The notes under the pieces are model-generated. The model was not told where the DNA came from. It did no database searches and saw nothing but the letters and a program-made list of their open reading frames with translations. DNA of 42,663 bases from Campylobacter sp. (GTDB lineage: Bacteria > Campylobacterota > Campylobacteria > Campylobacterales > Campylobacteraceae), in assembly GCF_030528245.1 (NCBI RefSeq), contig NZ_JAUMZG010000009.1, positions 1 to 42,663 of the forward strand, in the 5' to 3' direction. Made by a program: the position numbers and the translations under genes. This document shows, one piece after another, positions 8,030 through 16,993 of the stretch (position 1 is the stretch's first letter; the number at the start of each line of letters is the position of its first letter).

Positions 8030-8664
8030 GCCCAAAAACCCCCACCCCAAAATGCCTCGCCCGACAGGAGAAAATCAAAGCCGTGGCGCTGGAGCTTTTT
8101 CTCACAAAGGGTTATCACAACACCAGCCTTAGCGACATCATTAAAATTTCAGGCGGTTCTTACACGAACATTTACAGCGCTTTTAAAAATAAGGAAGGCT
8201 TGTTTTTTGAAATTTTAAACGATGTTTGCAGGGAGCATTTTGAGACGATAAATTCTAAGATCGCAAAGATCAAAAGCGAGAAATTGGACGAAATTCTTTA
8301 TTCTTTTGGACTGAGTTTTGTGGAGATTTTCAACACGCCCCAAAGCATCACCTTTGGAAAAATCATCTATTCGCAAGTTTATAGCGGGGATAAAACCCTG
8401 GTGGAGTGGATCAAAAACAATCAAAAAAATTTCGCCTTCAACATACTCGTGCAGTGCTTTCAAAAGCAAAAAAACGCCTATCTGGTGCAAAATGCGCAAA
8501 AACTGGCCGACTTGTTTTGCGTGATGCTCAAAGAGCCCTTCCACAGCCTCAACGTCCTGACCGATTTGCCCCCTATGAGCAAAAAAGAGCAGGAAAGGCA
8601 TGTGAAATTTGTGAGCGATTTTTTTCTCAATAGCATCAAAGAGGCGGGTAAAATTTACCCTTGA
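8026..8664 (+). CDS. cmeR: TetR-family repressor of the multidrug efflux operon, CmeR
   Basis: A 212-residue regulator. The N-terminal helix-turn-helix is typical of TetR proteins (ALELFLTKGYHNTSLSDIIK, then GGSYTNIYSAFKNKEGLFFEIL), and the rest is a helical ligand-binding domain. In C. jejuni CmeR represses cmeABC by binding an inverted repeat in its promoter, and bile salts relieve that repression. The gene lies directly before cmeABC in the same direction, and a near-identical operator sits in the gap. Translation starts inside the ccoG stop (ATGA). Two short palindromes cover the stop codon region and may separate this transcript from cmeABC. Confidence 0.93.
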   Translation: MSPKTPTPKCLARQEKIKAVALELFLTKGYHNTSLSDIIKISGGSYTNIYSAFKNKEGLFFEILNDVCREHFETINSKIAKIKSEKLDEILYSFGLSFVEIFNTPQSITFGKIIYSQVYSGDKTLVEWIKNNQKNFAFNILVQCFQKQKNAYLVQNAQKLADLFCVMLKEPFHSLNVLTDLPPMSKKEQERHVKFVSDFFLNSIKEAGKIYP

Positions 8665-8672
8665 TTAATCAA
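8646..8672. repeat. Two adjacent palindromes at the cmeR 3' end
   Basis: GGGTAAAATTTACCC (8646-8660, 7-bp arms around one central base) is followed immediately by TTGATTAATCAA (8661-8672, perfect 12-bp palindrome) that contains the cmeR TGA. They could form a weak transcription terminator, since AAATTTATTTT follows, or be a protein-binding site upstream of the cmeABC promoter. Confidence 0.6.
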
Positions 8673-8699
8673 ATTTATTTTAAAATGGGCTTTTAAAAT

Positions 8700-8715
8700 T
8701 GTAATTAAAATTACT
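8700..8715. promoter_or_regulatory. CmeR operator upstream of cmeABC
   Basis: TGTAATTAAAATTACT has TGTAAT and ATTAC arms around a 4-base centre. From memory the C. jejuni CmeR box is TGTAATAAATATTACA; the arms here differ only in the last base. It overlaps a possible -10 (TACTAT, 8712-8717) and lies 52 bp before the cmeA ATG, a position suited to blocking RNA polymerase. Confidence 0.75.
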
Positions 8716-8766
8716 ATTTTAAAAGCGATGATTTTGCGAATTTTAAAAACAACAAGGCAATTTACG

Positions 8767-9870
8767 ATGAAAAATTTTAAAAAACACGCCCTCATTTTCC
8801 TCGGCGCAAGCCTCTTTTTCAGTGCCTGCTCTAAGGAGGATGAGGCGGCTAGGACGCTGCCGCCACAGCCTGTGAGTACTTTCACGGCAAGGGCTGAGGA
8901 TCTCGCCCTTAGCTTTAGCTATCCTGCCGAGCTTGTGAGCGATTTGGACGTCATCATCAAGCCTCAGGTGAGCGGGGTGATAAGGGAGCAGTTTTTCAGG
9001 CCCGGCGACAGGGTTAAAAAGGGGCAAAAGCTTTTTTTGATCGAGCCGGATAAATTTCAGGCCAGCGTCAATATAGCCTATGGTAAGGCCCTCACCGCGA
9101 GGGCAAACTACGAAAATGCCAAGAAAGAATTCGCAAGAAATAAGCTCCTTTTAAGCAAAAAAGCCATCTCGCAAAAGGAATACGACAACTCCCTCGCCGC
9201 CTTCAACAGCGCAAAGGCCAACCTCACCAGCGCCAGAGCCGAGCTTGAGAGCGCCAGGATCGATCTGGCCCACACGGAGATCAAAGCGCCCTTTGATGGG
9301 ATGGTCGGCGATGCCTTGGTGAATGTGGGAAATTATGTGAGCGCTAGCAATACCGAGCTCGTGCGGGTAACGAATTTGAACCCCATTTACGCGGATTTTT
9401 ACATTTCAGATACCGACAAACTCAGGCTTGATCGCAATTTGCAAGATGGCAGGTGGCAGGTGGATAATCTTAAGGTTGAATTAAAATTAGGTGCTGATGT
9501 GGTGGAGGGGAATTTGACCTTTATCGATTCTGTCATTGACGCAAAAAGCGGGAGCGTGAAGGCTAAAGCCGCCTTTGATAATCAAAACGGCACTCTGCTG
9601 CCTGGAATTTTCGCCCAGGTAGAATCTCAGGGTTTCACACAAAAAAACGGCTTTAAAATTCCAAAAATCGCCCTCTTGCAAAATCAAGAGGAGGTCTTCG
9701 TCTACACCCTAGTGGATGGGGAAGTAGTCAAAACCCCCATCCACATCGTCTATCAAGATAACGAAAGCATCATCGTGGATCAGGGCCTGAAGGAAAACGA
9801 TAAGATCATCACCAGCGGCTTCAAGCAAATCAGGCCGGGCGCTAAGGTCGTGGAAGCTGGGAGTCGGTGA
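8767..9870 (+). CDS. cmeA: Periplasmic adaptor of RND multidrug efflux pump, CmeA
   Basis: A 367-residue membrane-fusion protein, the length recalled for C. jejuni CmeA. The ATG at 8767 was chosen because it gives a lipoprotein signal (MKNFKKHALIFLGASLFFSAC, lipid attachment at the Cys) and follows AAGG; an upstream ATG in the same frame lacks this. Biotinyl/lipoyl-like half-motifs (VIIKPQVSGVI and IKAPFDGMVGDALVNVGNYV) flank a long helical hairpin rich in Ala, Lys and Asn, as in AcrA/MexA. It links the inner-membrane pump CmeB to the outer-membrane channel CmeC. Its stop shares a base with the cmeB start (TGATG). Regulation by CmeR is suggested by the operator upstream. Confidence 0.95.
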   Translation: MKNFKKHALIFLGASLFFSACSKEDEAARTLPPQPVSTFTARAEDLALSFSYPAELVSDLDVIIKPQVSGVIREQFFRPGDRVKKGQKLFLIEPDKFQASVNIAYGKALTARANYENAKKEFARNKLLLSKKAISQKEYDNSLAAFNSAKANLTSARAELESARIDLAHTEIKAPFDGMVGDALVNVGNYVSASNTELVRVTNLNPIYADFYISDTDKLRLDRNLQDGRWQVDNLKVELKLGADVVEGNLTFIDSVIDAKSGSVKAKAAFDNQNGTLLPGIFAQVESQGFTQKNGFKIPKIALLQNQEEVFVYTLVDGEVVKTPIHIVYQDNESIIVDQGLKENDKIITSGFKQIRPGAKVVEAGSR

Positions 9871-12800
9871 TGTTTTCTAAATTTTTCATAGAAAGGCCCG
9901 TTTTTGCCTCCGTTGTCGCCATCATCATATCCTTGGCGGGGGGCATTGGGCTTGCTTCTTTGCCCGTGGAGCAGTATCCCACCCTCACCCCGCCCACGGT
10001 GAGCGTGAGCGCGACCTACTCCGGAGCTGACGCCAAAACCATCGCCGAAACCGTAGCCATCCCCATCGAGGATGCGATCAATGGCGTGGAGAATATGATT
10101 TATTTGGAATCAACCTCATCCACCTCCGGGCAAATGCGCCTCACCGCTTATTTTGACATCGGCACAGACCCTAACCAAGCCACCGTGAATATCAACAACA
10201 GAATTTCATCCGCCACGGCAAAACTGCCCGAGAATGTTAGGAAATTAGGCGTTACGGTGAGGAATTCCAACTCGAGCATTTTGGAAATCATCTCGCTTTA
10301 TTCGGATGATGGCTCGATGGATGCGGTGGATATTTACAATTACATCTCCCTCAATGTGCTCGATGACATCAAAAGGGTCCCGGGCGTGGGGGATGCCTTT
10401 GCCATAGGGGAGAAGAATTATTCGATGCGTGTTTGGCTGGATCCCACCCTGCTGAATAAATTTCAAATCACCGCCAAAGAAGTCCTAGCGGCCATTAGAG
10501 AGCAAAATGCTCAGTACGCCACGGGCAAAATCGGCGAGGAGCCCGTAGCAGAAAAGTCCCCCTTCGTCTATTCCATCACGATGCAGGGTCGCCTTCAAAA
10601 TTCCCAAGAATTTGGCAATGTCATCCTAAGGGTCAATGAGGACGGCTCGTTTTTGCGCCTGAAGGATGTCGCTCAGATCGAGCTTGGCTCACAAAAATAC
10701 TCCTCGCAAGGGCGCTTTAACGGCAAGGAGGCCGTGCCCATCATCATCAATCTCCAATCAGGCGCCAACAGCATCAACACCGCTAAGTTGATCGATGAAA
10801 AGATGAAGGAGCTTGCTAAAAATTTCCCGCAGGGCCTGCAGTATGCCGTGCCCTACGACACCACGACCTTCGTTAAGGCTTCCATTTCTGAGGTGATAAA
10901 AACCTTCGTTGAGGCTTTGATTTTGGTCGTGATTGTGATGTATATGTTTTTGAAAAATTTCCGCGCCACCCTCATCCCGATGATAGCCGTGCCCGTATCC
11001 TTGCTGGGGACCTTTGCGGGGCTTTACCTGCTGGGCTTTAGTATCAATCTCCTGACCCTCTTCGCCCTGATTTTGGCCATCGGCATCGTGGTTGATGATG
11101 CCATCATTGTCGTGGAAAATGTGGATAGAATTTTACACGATGATCCCACCATCTCCGTAAAAGACGCCACCATCGCCGCGATGGGGGAGGTTTTTTCCCC
11201 TGTCATTTCCATCGTTTTGGTGCTTTGTGCGGTCTTCATCCCCGTTTCTTTCATCTCAGGCTTCATCGGTGAAATTCAAAAGCAATTCGCCCTCACCCTA
11301 GCCATCTCCGTAACCATCTCAGGCTTCGTCGCCCTCACGCTCACGCCCGCCCTGTGCGCCTTATTTTTGAAAAGGACCACCAAAGAGCCCTTTTATGTCG
11401 TCAAAAAATTCAACGATTTTTTCGATCGTTCAACCAGCGTTTTCAGCGCGGGAGTGGCCTATATTTTAAGGAGAATTCTCCGCTTTGTTTTGCTCTTTGC
11501 TCTCATGTTAGCGGCTACGATTTATCTTTTCCTCTCCGTGCCAAAGTCCCTAGTGCCGCAAGAAGATCAGGGCATGGTGATGTCCATCATCAACCTCCCA
11601 GCCGCCGCGTCCTTGCACCGAACGGTAGAATTCATTGACAGCATGGCGAAAAACGACATCGCCCAGCTCAACGGAGTGGACTCCAGCGTGTCTCTCATCG
11701 GCTTTGACCTCTTCACCAGCTCGCCAAAAGAAAACACAGGCGCCCTCTTCATCAGGCTCAAAGACTGGGCGGATAGGAACGTCAGCTCCTTTGAGCTTGT
11801 CAAAAATCTCAACGCAAAATACTTCCTCAATCCCACAGCCCAGAGCTATTTTTTGGACCCTCCTGCCATACCCGGGCTGAGTATCACGGGCGGCTTTGAG
11901 ATGTATTTGCAAAATAGAAGCGGCAAGAGCTACGAGGCCATACAAGAGGATGTGAACAAGCTCATCCTAGCCGCAAACGCGAGAAAAGAACTTGTGGGCG
12001 TTCGAACCACTTTGGATACCAATTTCCCGCAGCTCAAATTAGAAATCAACCGCGACAAACTCAAGCTTTACGGGCTCAATCTTGAAGATGTCTTCACCAC
12101 CATCAATGCGACCTTGGGGACCTATTATGTCAATGACTTTTCCCTTTTGGGTAAGAATTTTCAAGTTAATGTCCGTGCTAAGGGTGATTTTAGAAACACC
12201 GGCGAGGCTCTTAAAAATATCTTTGTCAAGTCAAACGATGGCAAAATGATCGCTCTTGATTCCATCCTCACGCTCAAAAATAGCGCGGGTCCTGATGATG
12301 TGAAGCGCTTCAATCTCTTTCCCGCAGCGCAAGTTCAGGGCTCACCCGCCCCCGGATACAGTTCAGGGCAGGCCATGGCGGTGATGGAGGAGCTTGTCGG
12401 CGAGAATTTGGGCGAGGATTACACCCTGGCCTGGTCAGGCACCTCCTATCAAGAGGCTACGAACACAAACACAGGCACGGTGGCCTTCGTCTTGGGGATG
12501 ATCTTTGTCTTTTTGATTTTGGCCGCGCAGTATGAGAGGTGGCTCATGCCCCTAGCCGTCATCACCGCCGTGCCATTCGCGCTCTTTGGTTCTTTGCTCT
12601 TCATATGGGCGCGGGATTTTTACAACGATGTGTATTTTCAAACAGGCCTACTCCTGCTCGTGGGACTTTCGGCGAAAAACGCCATCCTCATCGTGGAATT
12701 TGCCATGGAGGCGCATCTGAGGGGCAAGAGCATCTTTGAGGCCTCCGTTGAGGCGGCAAAACTGCGCTTTCGTCCCATCGTGATGACCTCTTTGGCCTTC

Positions 12801-12992
12801 ACTTTAGGAATTTTACCCCTCGTGCTTTCAAGCGGGGCAGGAAGTGCCGCCCGCCACGCTCTTGGCACGGGTCTCATCGGAGGGATGCTCGCGGCCTCGA
12901 CCCTGGCGATCTTCTTCGTGCCGTTGTTTTTTTACCTTTTGGAAAGCCTTAACGCTTGGATTGACAAAAAGAGGAGTGGGGCCAATGCGTAG
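9870..12992 (+). CDS. cmeB: RND multidrug efflux transporter CmeB
   Basis: A 1040-residue inner-membrane proton/drug antiporter of the hydrophobe/amphiphile RND family, the same length as C. jejuni CmeB. It begins MFSKFFIERPVFA, and the central helix carries GIVVDDAIIVVEN, which includes the paired Asp residues of the proton relay. The TM4/TM10-11 regions (NLLTLFALILAIG, GLSAKNAILIVEFAM) and two large periplasmic loops follow the AcrB plan. The pump exports bile salts, macrolides, fluoroquinolones and other compounds. The frame is intact throughout. The ATG shares one base with the cmeA stop, and a GTG one codon earlier is an alternative. The end overlaps cmeC by 8 bp. Confidence 0.97.
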   Translation: MFSKFFIERPVFASVVAIIISLAGGIGLASLPVEQYPTLTPPTVSVSATYSGADAKTIAETVAIPIEDAINGVENMIYLESTSSTSGQMRLTAYFDIGTDPNQATVNINNRISSATAKLPENVRKLGVTVRNSNSSILEIISLYSDDGSMDAVDIYNYISLNVLDDIKRVPGVGDAFAIGEKNYSMRVWLDPTLLNKFQITAKEVLAAIREQNAQYATGKIGEEPVAEKSPFVYSITMQGRLQNSQEFGNVILRVNEDGSFLRLKDVAQIELGSQKYSSQGRFNGKEAVPIIINLQSGANSINTAKLIDEKMKELAKNFPQGLQYAVPYDTTTFVKASISEVIKTFVEALILVVIVMYMFLKNFRATLIPMIAVPVSLLGTFAGLYLLGFSINLLTLFALILAIGIVVDDAIIVVENVDRILHDDPTISVKDATIAAMGEVFSPVISIVLVLCAVFIPVSFISGFIGEIQKQFALTLAISVTISGFVALTLTPALCALFLKRTTKEPFYVVKKFNDFFDRSTSVFSAGVAYILRRILRFVLLFALMLAATIYLFLSVPKSLVPQEDQGMVMSIINLPAAASLHRTVEFIDSMAKNDIAQLNGVDSSVSLIGFDLFTSSPKENTGALFIRLKDWADRNVSSFELVKNLNAKYFLNPTAQSYFLDPPAIPGLSITGGFEMYLQNRSGKSYEAIQEDVNKLILAANARKELVGVRTTLDTNFPQLKLEINRDKLKLYGLNLEDVFTTINATLGTYYVNDFSLLGKNFQVNVRAKGDFRNTGEALKNIFVKSNDGKMIALDSILTLKNSAGPDDVKRFNLFPAAQVQGSPAPGYSSGQAMAVMEELVGENLGEDYTLAWSGTSYQEATNTNTGTVAFVLGMIFVFLILAAQYERWLMPLAVITAVPFALFGSLLFIWARDFYNDVYFQTGLLLLVGLSAKNAILIVEFAMEAHLRGKSIFEASVEAAKLRFRPIVMTSLAFTLGILPLVLSSGAGSAARHALGTGLIGGMLAASTLAIFFVPLFFYLLESLNAWIDKKRSGANA

Positions 12993-14373
12993 TATTTTGT
13001 GGATTTTTCTCGCCTTTTTTATGGGCGCTTGTTCGCTCAAGCCCAGTCTGGACCTCAAGGATGCGAATTTCACAAGCACGGAGGGGCCTGTAAATTTTTC
13101 CAAAGAATGGTGGAGGGATTTTAGCGATGAGAGGCTAAACGCCCTCGTCGAAAAGGCCCTCAAAAACAATGCGGACTTAAGGCTTGCCGCTATCAATTTA
13201 GAAAGAGCTAGTGCCGAGCTTGGCATCAGTAGGAGCGAGTTGTTGCCCAAGCTTGATGGCAGTGCTGGGGCTAGCAGGAACAAAAGCGCCATCAACGCTC
13301 CCGCAAATCGCACGGGGAATTTCAACTATGGCAATGACTTTAAAATGGGATTGAATTTAAGCTATGAGGTGGATTTGTGGGGGAAGTATCGCGACAAATT
13401 TGGCGCGGCCGCGGCGGGGGTGAGGGCTGGAGAATTTGACTATGAGGCGGCTAGGCTGTCCATCATCGCTAAGGTCGTTCAGCTTTATTTCAACAGCGCC
13501 AATGCCTATGAAAATCTAAAAATTCTCAAAATGAGTCTGGAGGATTATACGCAAATTCACGCTCTGAGGCAGGCGCAGTATGAGGTGGGTGCTATTTCGG
13601 ACTATGAATGGGCGCAAAGCAGGGCCGAGCTTGAGGGCGTGAGGGCGCGATACACAGCGGCCGTGGATGCGAAAGAGGAATGGGTCAGGGCCTTGAAAAT
13701 TCTCGTTGCGCAAGATCTTGATGATGTGCTTTACAATGAGGAGGAATATCAGCACTTTGAGGGCTTTGCGAGGTCCTTGCCTGAGGGAATTTCAAGCACC
13801 ATCCTGCTCCAGCGTCCCGACATCGCCGCGGCTTTGGAAAAACTGGTGCAGCAAAATTACCTCGTGGGCGTGGCCAGGAGCGCGTTTTTGCCCAGCCTTT
13901 CTTTGACGGGAATTTTGGGCTTTGAGAGTGGGGATTTGGATAGCTTGGTGAAAAATGGCAGCCAATCGTGGAGTGTGGGGGGGCAGTTTTTGATGCCCAT
14001 CTTTCACTGGGGGGAAATTTATCAAAATGTAAATTTGGCCAAACTCAGCAAAGATGCGGCCTTTGTTGCGTATGAAAACACGCTCAAAACAGCCTTTGCG
14101 GAGGTGCGTTTTGCCCTTTCACGGCGAAAAACAAGCCTGCAAAATTATGAAAACCACGAGGCCCTGCTCAAGGCTCAGGAAAAAATTCACGCCCTCGCTA
14201 TGGCTCGCTATGAAAGCGGGGCCATCGGGCTTGGTGAATATTTGGACGCTAGGAGGAATTTGCTGGAGGCTAAGATTTCTTTTTCCAACGCAAGATATGC
14301 GGTGGCTAATGCTATCGTTGATGTGATTAAGGCCTTTGGCGGGGGCTTTAGGGCGGACAAAAATGGGGACTGA
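12985..14373 (+). CDS. cmeC: Outer-membrane channel lipoprotein CmeC
   Basis: A 462-residue TolC/OprM-type outer-membrane factor. The start at 12985 gives a lipoprotein signal (MRSILWIFLAFFMGAC) and is preceded by GAGGAG; the open frame extends upstream inside cmeB, but that part is a shadow. Two outer-membrane-efflux repeats are visible (WWRDFSDERLNALVEKALKNN and the later ARYESGAIGLGEYLDARRNLLE). I recall C. jejuni CmeC as about 490 residues, so this one is somewhat shorter, possibly because of a different annotated start. It forms the trimeric exit duct of the CmeABC pump. The stop codon lies in a GGGACTGAGTCCC palindrome shared with a convergent gene. Confidence 0.95.
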   Translation: MRSILWIFLAFFMGACSLKPSLDLKDANFTSTEGPVNFSKEWWRDFSDERLNALVEKALKNNADLRLAAINLERASAELGISRSELLPKLDGSAGASRNKSAINAPANRTGNFNYGNDFKMGLNLSYEVDLWGKYRDKFGAAAAGVRAGEFDYEAARLSIIAKVVQLYFNSANAYENLKILKMSLEDYTQIHALRQAQYEVGAISDYEWAQSRAELEGVRARYTAAVDAKEEWVRALKILVAQDLDDVLYNEEEYQHFEGFARSLPEGISSTILLQRPDIAAALEKLVQQNYLVGVARSAFLPSLSLTGILGFESGDLDSLVKNGSQSWSVGGQFLMPIFHWGEIYQNVNLAKLSKDAAFVAYENTLKTAFAEVRFALSRRKTSLQNYENHEALLKAQEKIHALAMARYESGAIGLGEYLDARRNLLEAKISFSNARYAVANAIVDVIKAFGGGFRADKNGD

Positions 14374-14378
14374 GTCCC
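14366..14378. terminator. Palindrome between convergent genes, possible bidirectional terminator
   Basis: GGGACTGAGTCCC is a perfect palindrome around one base. It includes the cmeC TGA and ends one base before the stop of the convergent 84-residue gene. The stem is only about 5 bp and no long T-run follows, so terminator function is tentative. Confidence 0.35.
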
Positions 14379-14633
14379 TTAAAGCGCGTTGCTTAGATCC
14401 TTGGAGGGATTGATTTCATAGGCCTTAAAAATGGCTGGAAGCAGCTTTCTCATCGCGTAATCAAAATGATAAAATTGTCTATAAACCTCCTCAGCCCTCA
14501 GATCCTTTGCTGCTTTGAAATCAAAAATGTCCGTGTTTTCAAGCTTTTGAAGATGGGCGTCAAAAAAGGCGTAAAATTCGGCCCTTTGCTTCAATAGCGC
14601 GTTGAGATTTTCTATAATTTTATCCCTATCCAT
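14379..14633 (-). CDS. Conserved hypothetical protein (Cj0364-like)
   Basis: An 84-residue, mostly helical, charged protein (MDRDKIIENLNALLKQ to DLSNAL) without signal peptide or membrane segment. I recognise it only by position: a small gene of this kind lies between cmeC and the HemN-like gene in C. jejuni. The reading frame has normal codon use for this window and AAGGAG about seven bases before the ATG. It is convergent with cmeC, with stop codons 5 bp apart. No function can be assigned. Confidence 0.75.
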   Translation of the reverse strand: MDRDKIIENLNALLKQRAEFYAFFDAHLQKLENTDIFDFKAAKDLRAEEVYRQFYHFDYAMRKLLPAIFKAYEINPSKDLSNAL

Positions 14634-14764
14634 CGGGCTGCTCCTTGTTTTAAAATTTCTTTCATTTTATAGCATTTAATCAAACGGGGGGCGAAAAATT
14701 TAAGATTTTATTCTGGAGAAAGTTGCTAAAGTTTGGGCTTCATTTTCAAAATCTAGGCAAAACG

Positions 14765-16099
14765 ATGAATTTTATCCAAAATTTGGCTTTGAAATACTCA
14801 CATCTCATGATGCAAAAATCTCTAGCAAGGGGCTTTAATGTCGAGCTTTTGAAAGAGCCGCAAAGCAAGACGCCTCAAAAAGAAAAAAGCTACATGCTCT
14901 ATGCCCACATCCCATTTTGCCATACCTTTTGTCCTTATTGCAGCTTTCACAAATACTACTACGATGAGAACTTGGCTAGGGCCTATTTTGAAAATTTAAG
15001 GCAGGAGATTCGCATCATCAAGGAGCGGGGCTTTGACTTTGACTCCATGTATGTGGGCGGAGGGACGACCCTCATCAATGAGGAGGAGCTTTTAAAAACC
15101 CTTGAGCTTTGTAAAAAGCTTTTCAGCATCAAGGAAATTTCTTGCGAGAGCGATCCCAACCACATCGTCCCCGATAAGCTCGCTATGTTCAAGGGCGTGA
15201 TCGACAGGCTAAGTTGTGGGATCCAAAGCTTTGATGATGAGACCTTAAAAAAGGTCGCGAGATATCATAAATTTGGCTCGAGCAAGGAATTGCAAGAAAA
15301 AATTTCTAAGGCCTTGGGGATTTTGCCGATTTTTAGCATTGATTTGATCTTCAATCTCCCCGGACAAAGCGAAGGGCAGCTTTTAAACGACCTTAATATC
15401 GCTAAAAATTTAGCCCCGCAGCAAATCACCACCTACCCCCTGATGAAATCAAACCTCACCCAAGAGAGCATCGCTAAGGCCTTGGGCGTGGATGTGAAGG
15501 ATAACGAATTCGCTTTTTATCGAATCATTTGCGATTTTTTCAAGGACTATCAGCAAAATAATGGCTGGTCCTTTTCAACAAGCCAAAACAAGCTCAACGA
15601 CGAATATGTCAGCTCTCATCATGAGTATTTAGGCGTGGGAAGCGGGGCGTTTAGCTTTTTAAACGGGGAGCTTTTGATCAATGCCTTCAACCTCAATCAC
15701 TACGCAAAACTCATCAAAGAAAAACAAAATGCCAACATCGCTAGGGCGAAATTTTCACGAAAAGAAATCGTAAAATATGTCTTTTTGACTGAAATTTTTG
15801 CGGGGAAGATCGAAGTGGATGCCTTCAATAAAACGCTAAATTGTGATTTGGAAAAAGAGCTTTTCATCGAGCTTTTGGGGCTTAAAACGGCTAAGGCGAT
15901 AGCGCAAAGGGGCAGCACGCTCACCAGCACAGAATTTGGCAAATATCTTTTTGTCGTTTTGATGAAGGATTTTTACACGGGGATGGATCTCGTAAGGGCA
16001 GTGTTTAGGGATGATGCGAGGCTTAAAAACAAGGACTTTATAGACATTATGAGGGAGAGGGTCCAGCCCCTCAGCGCCCTGAGTATGCAGCACGATTAA
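14765..16099 (+). CDS. Radical SAM protein, HemN/HemW-like coproporphyrinogen III oxidase family
   Basis: A 444-residue radical SAM enzyme. The cluster-binding CHTFCPYC (C52, C56, C59) follows YAHIPFCHTF, and a SAM-binding GGGTT occurs in YVGGGTTLI. LSCGIQSFDDETLKKVAR and the downstream HemN-like C-terminal domain fit the oxygen-independent coproporphyrinogen oxidase or HemW (heme chaperone) group; which of the two cannot be decided here. The ATG at 14765 was chosen because the protein then starts MNFIQNLALKYSHL without an odd extension. A TTG at 14723 preceded by GGAG is an alternative that would add 14 residues. The 3' end overlaps the convergent hemJ-like gene by 4 bp. Homologous to Cj0363c as recalled. 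Confidence 0.88.
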   Translation: MNFIQNLALKYSHLMMQKSLARGFNVELLKEPQSKTPQKEKSYMLYAHIPFCHTFCPYCSFHKYYYDENLARAYFENLRQEIRIIKERGFDFDSMYVGGGTTLINEEELLKTLELCKKLFSIKEISCESDPNHIVPDKLAMFKGVIDRLSCGIQSFDDETLKKVARYHKFGSSKELQEKISKALGILPIFSIDLIFNLPGQSEGQLLNDLNIAKNLAPQQITTYPLMKSNLTQESIAKALGVDVKDNEFAFYRIICDFFKDYQQNNGWSFSTSQNKLNDEYVSSHHEYLGVGSGAFSFLNGELLINAFNLNHYAKLIKEKQNANIARAKFSRKEIVKYVFLTEIFAGKIEVDAFNKTLNCDLEKELFIELLGLKTAKAIAQRGSTLTSTEFGKYLFVVLMKDFYTGMDLVRAVFRDDARLKNKDFIDIMRERVQPLSALSMQHD

Positions 16100-16548
16100 A
16101 AGGGGCGCACGACCATCATCAGCGCGATGATGATGAATAAAAGCGTGGGAATTTCATTATAAATTCTAAAATAGCGGACGCTTTTTTTGCAGCCATCCTT
16201 CGCTAGGGCCTTGAGGCAGTAGAAATTGTGAAAATGATAAAAAATCAAAAGCAGGGCGCAGGTGAGTTTGGCGTGCATGAAACCCGCCCCCACCATCAAA
16301 ACCTCCTTGTGAGCATGAAGCATCAAACTCCCGCTGATGATGGCCACTATCATCGCAGGGGTGCTGATTGTCCAAAAAAGCCGCCCTTCTTGAAGCTTTA
16401 CCACGCGAACGAAGCCCTCGTTGTCTTTGTTTTCCGCGTGATAAACAAAGAGTCGCGGCAGGTAAAAAAGCCCCGCCATCCAAGAAACAAAGCCCAGATA
16501 GTGCACGAATTTGATCCATGCGTAGTATTCATTGATCCATTCTGTCAT
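16096..16548 (-). CDS. hemJ: HemJ-like protoporphyrinogen IX oxidase (Cj0362-like membrane protein)
   Basis: A 150-residue integral membrane protein with about four hydrophobic segments. The N-terminal signature FVHYLGFVSWMAGLFYLPRL followed by FVYHAE is characteristic of the HemJ (UPF0093) family, which oxidises protoporphyrinogen IX late in heme synthesis and carries conserved His residues (His16 here). The gene is last in the glmM-lspA-hemJ operon and overlaps lspA by 20 bp. The neighbouring HemN-like gene on the other strand acts in a related pathway. Many databases label the C. jejuni homologue only as an integral membrane protein. Confidence 0.82.
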   Translation of the reverse strand: MTEWINEYYAWIKFVHYLGFVSWMAGLFYLPRLFVYHAENKDNEGFVRVVKLQEGRLFWTISTPAMIVAIISGSLMLHAHKEVLMVGAGFMHAKLTCALLLIFYHFHNFYCLKALAKDGCKKSVRYFRIYNEIPTLLFIIIALMMVVRPF

Positions 16549-16993
16549 TTTTTCCCTTTCTCCATAAAAATTCCTTCACCAAAATCAAAGCAACGCTCAA
16601 ATTTATCATCACATCCGCCACATTAAAAATGGCAAATTCAAAGCCCTTATGCCAAAAAAACATATCCACAACCCCCCCGTGTATGAAGCGATCGAGCAAA
16701 TTTGAACACCCCGCTCCAAGCATCATGCCAAAGGCGATGCGGTGATCTTTTAGAAATTTTTTCTGCCAAAACAAATAAATAAAAAGCCCAAGCAATATGG
16801 CCAAATGCAAGTATTTGAGATGATGCTCTAAAAAGCTCAGCATCGAAAACGCAACGCCCCTATTGAAAGCAAGTGTCAGGTCAAAATACGCACTCTCCCA
16901 GCGCAAACCCGCTAAAGTGAGGGATTTCACCCACTGATCAAGCAAGAACACACCGGCAAAGGCTGAGCAAAAAAGCCCGTAGCGTTTAATCAT
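16529..16993 (-). CDS. lspA: Lipoprotein signal peptidase
   Basis: A 154-residue, four-helix membrane aspartyl protease that removes signal peptides from prolipoproteins after lipidation. The two catalytic Asp motifs are present: [15 protein letters not shown] and FNVADVMIN; the conserved [10 protein letters not shown] is also visible. It would process the lipoproteins seen in this window (CmeA, CmeC, UPF0323). The gene overlaps glmM by 8 bp and hemJ by 20 bp, so it is translated from a polycistronic message. A run of 7 G encodes the GG of HGGVVD and is in frame. Confidence 0.95.
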   Translation of the reverse strand: MIKRYGLFCSAFAGVFLLDQWVKSLTLAGLRWESAYFDLTLAFNRGVAFSMLSFLEHHLKYLHLAILLGLFIYLFWQKKFLKDHRIAFGMMLGAGCSNLLDRFIHGGVVDMFFWHKGFEFAIFNVADVMINLSVALILVKEFLWRKGKNDRMDQ

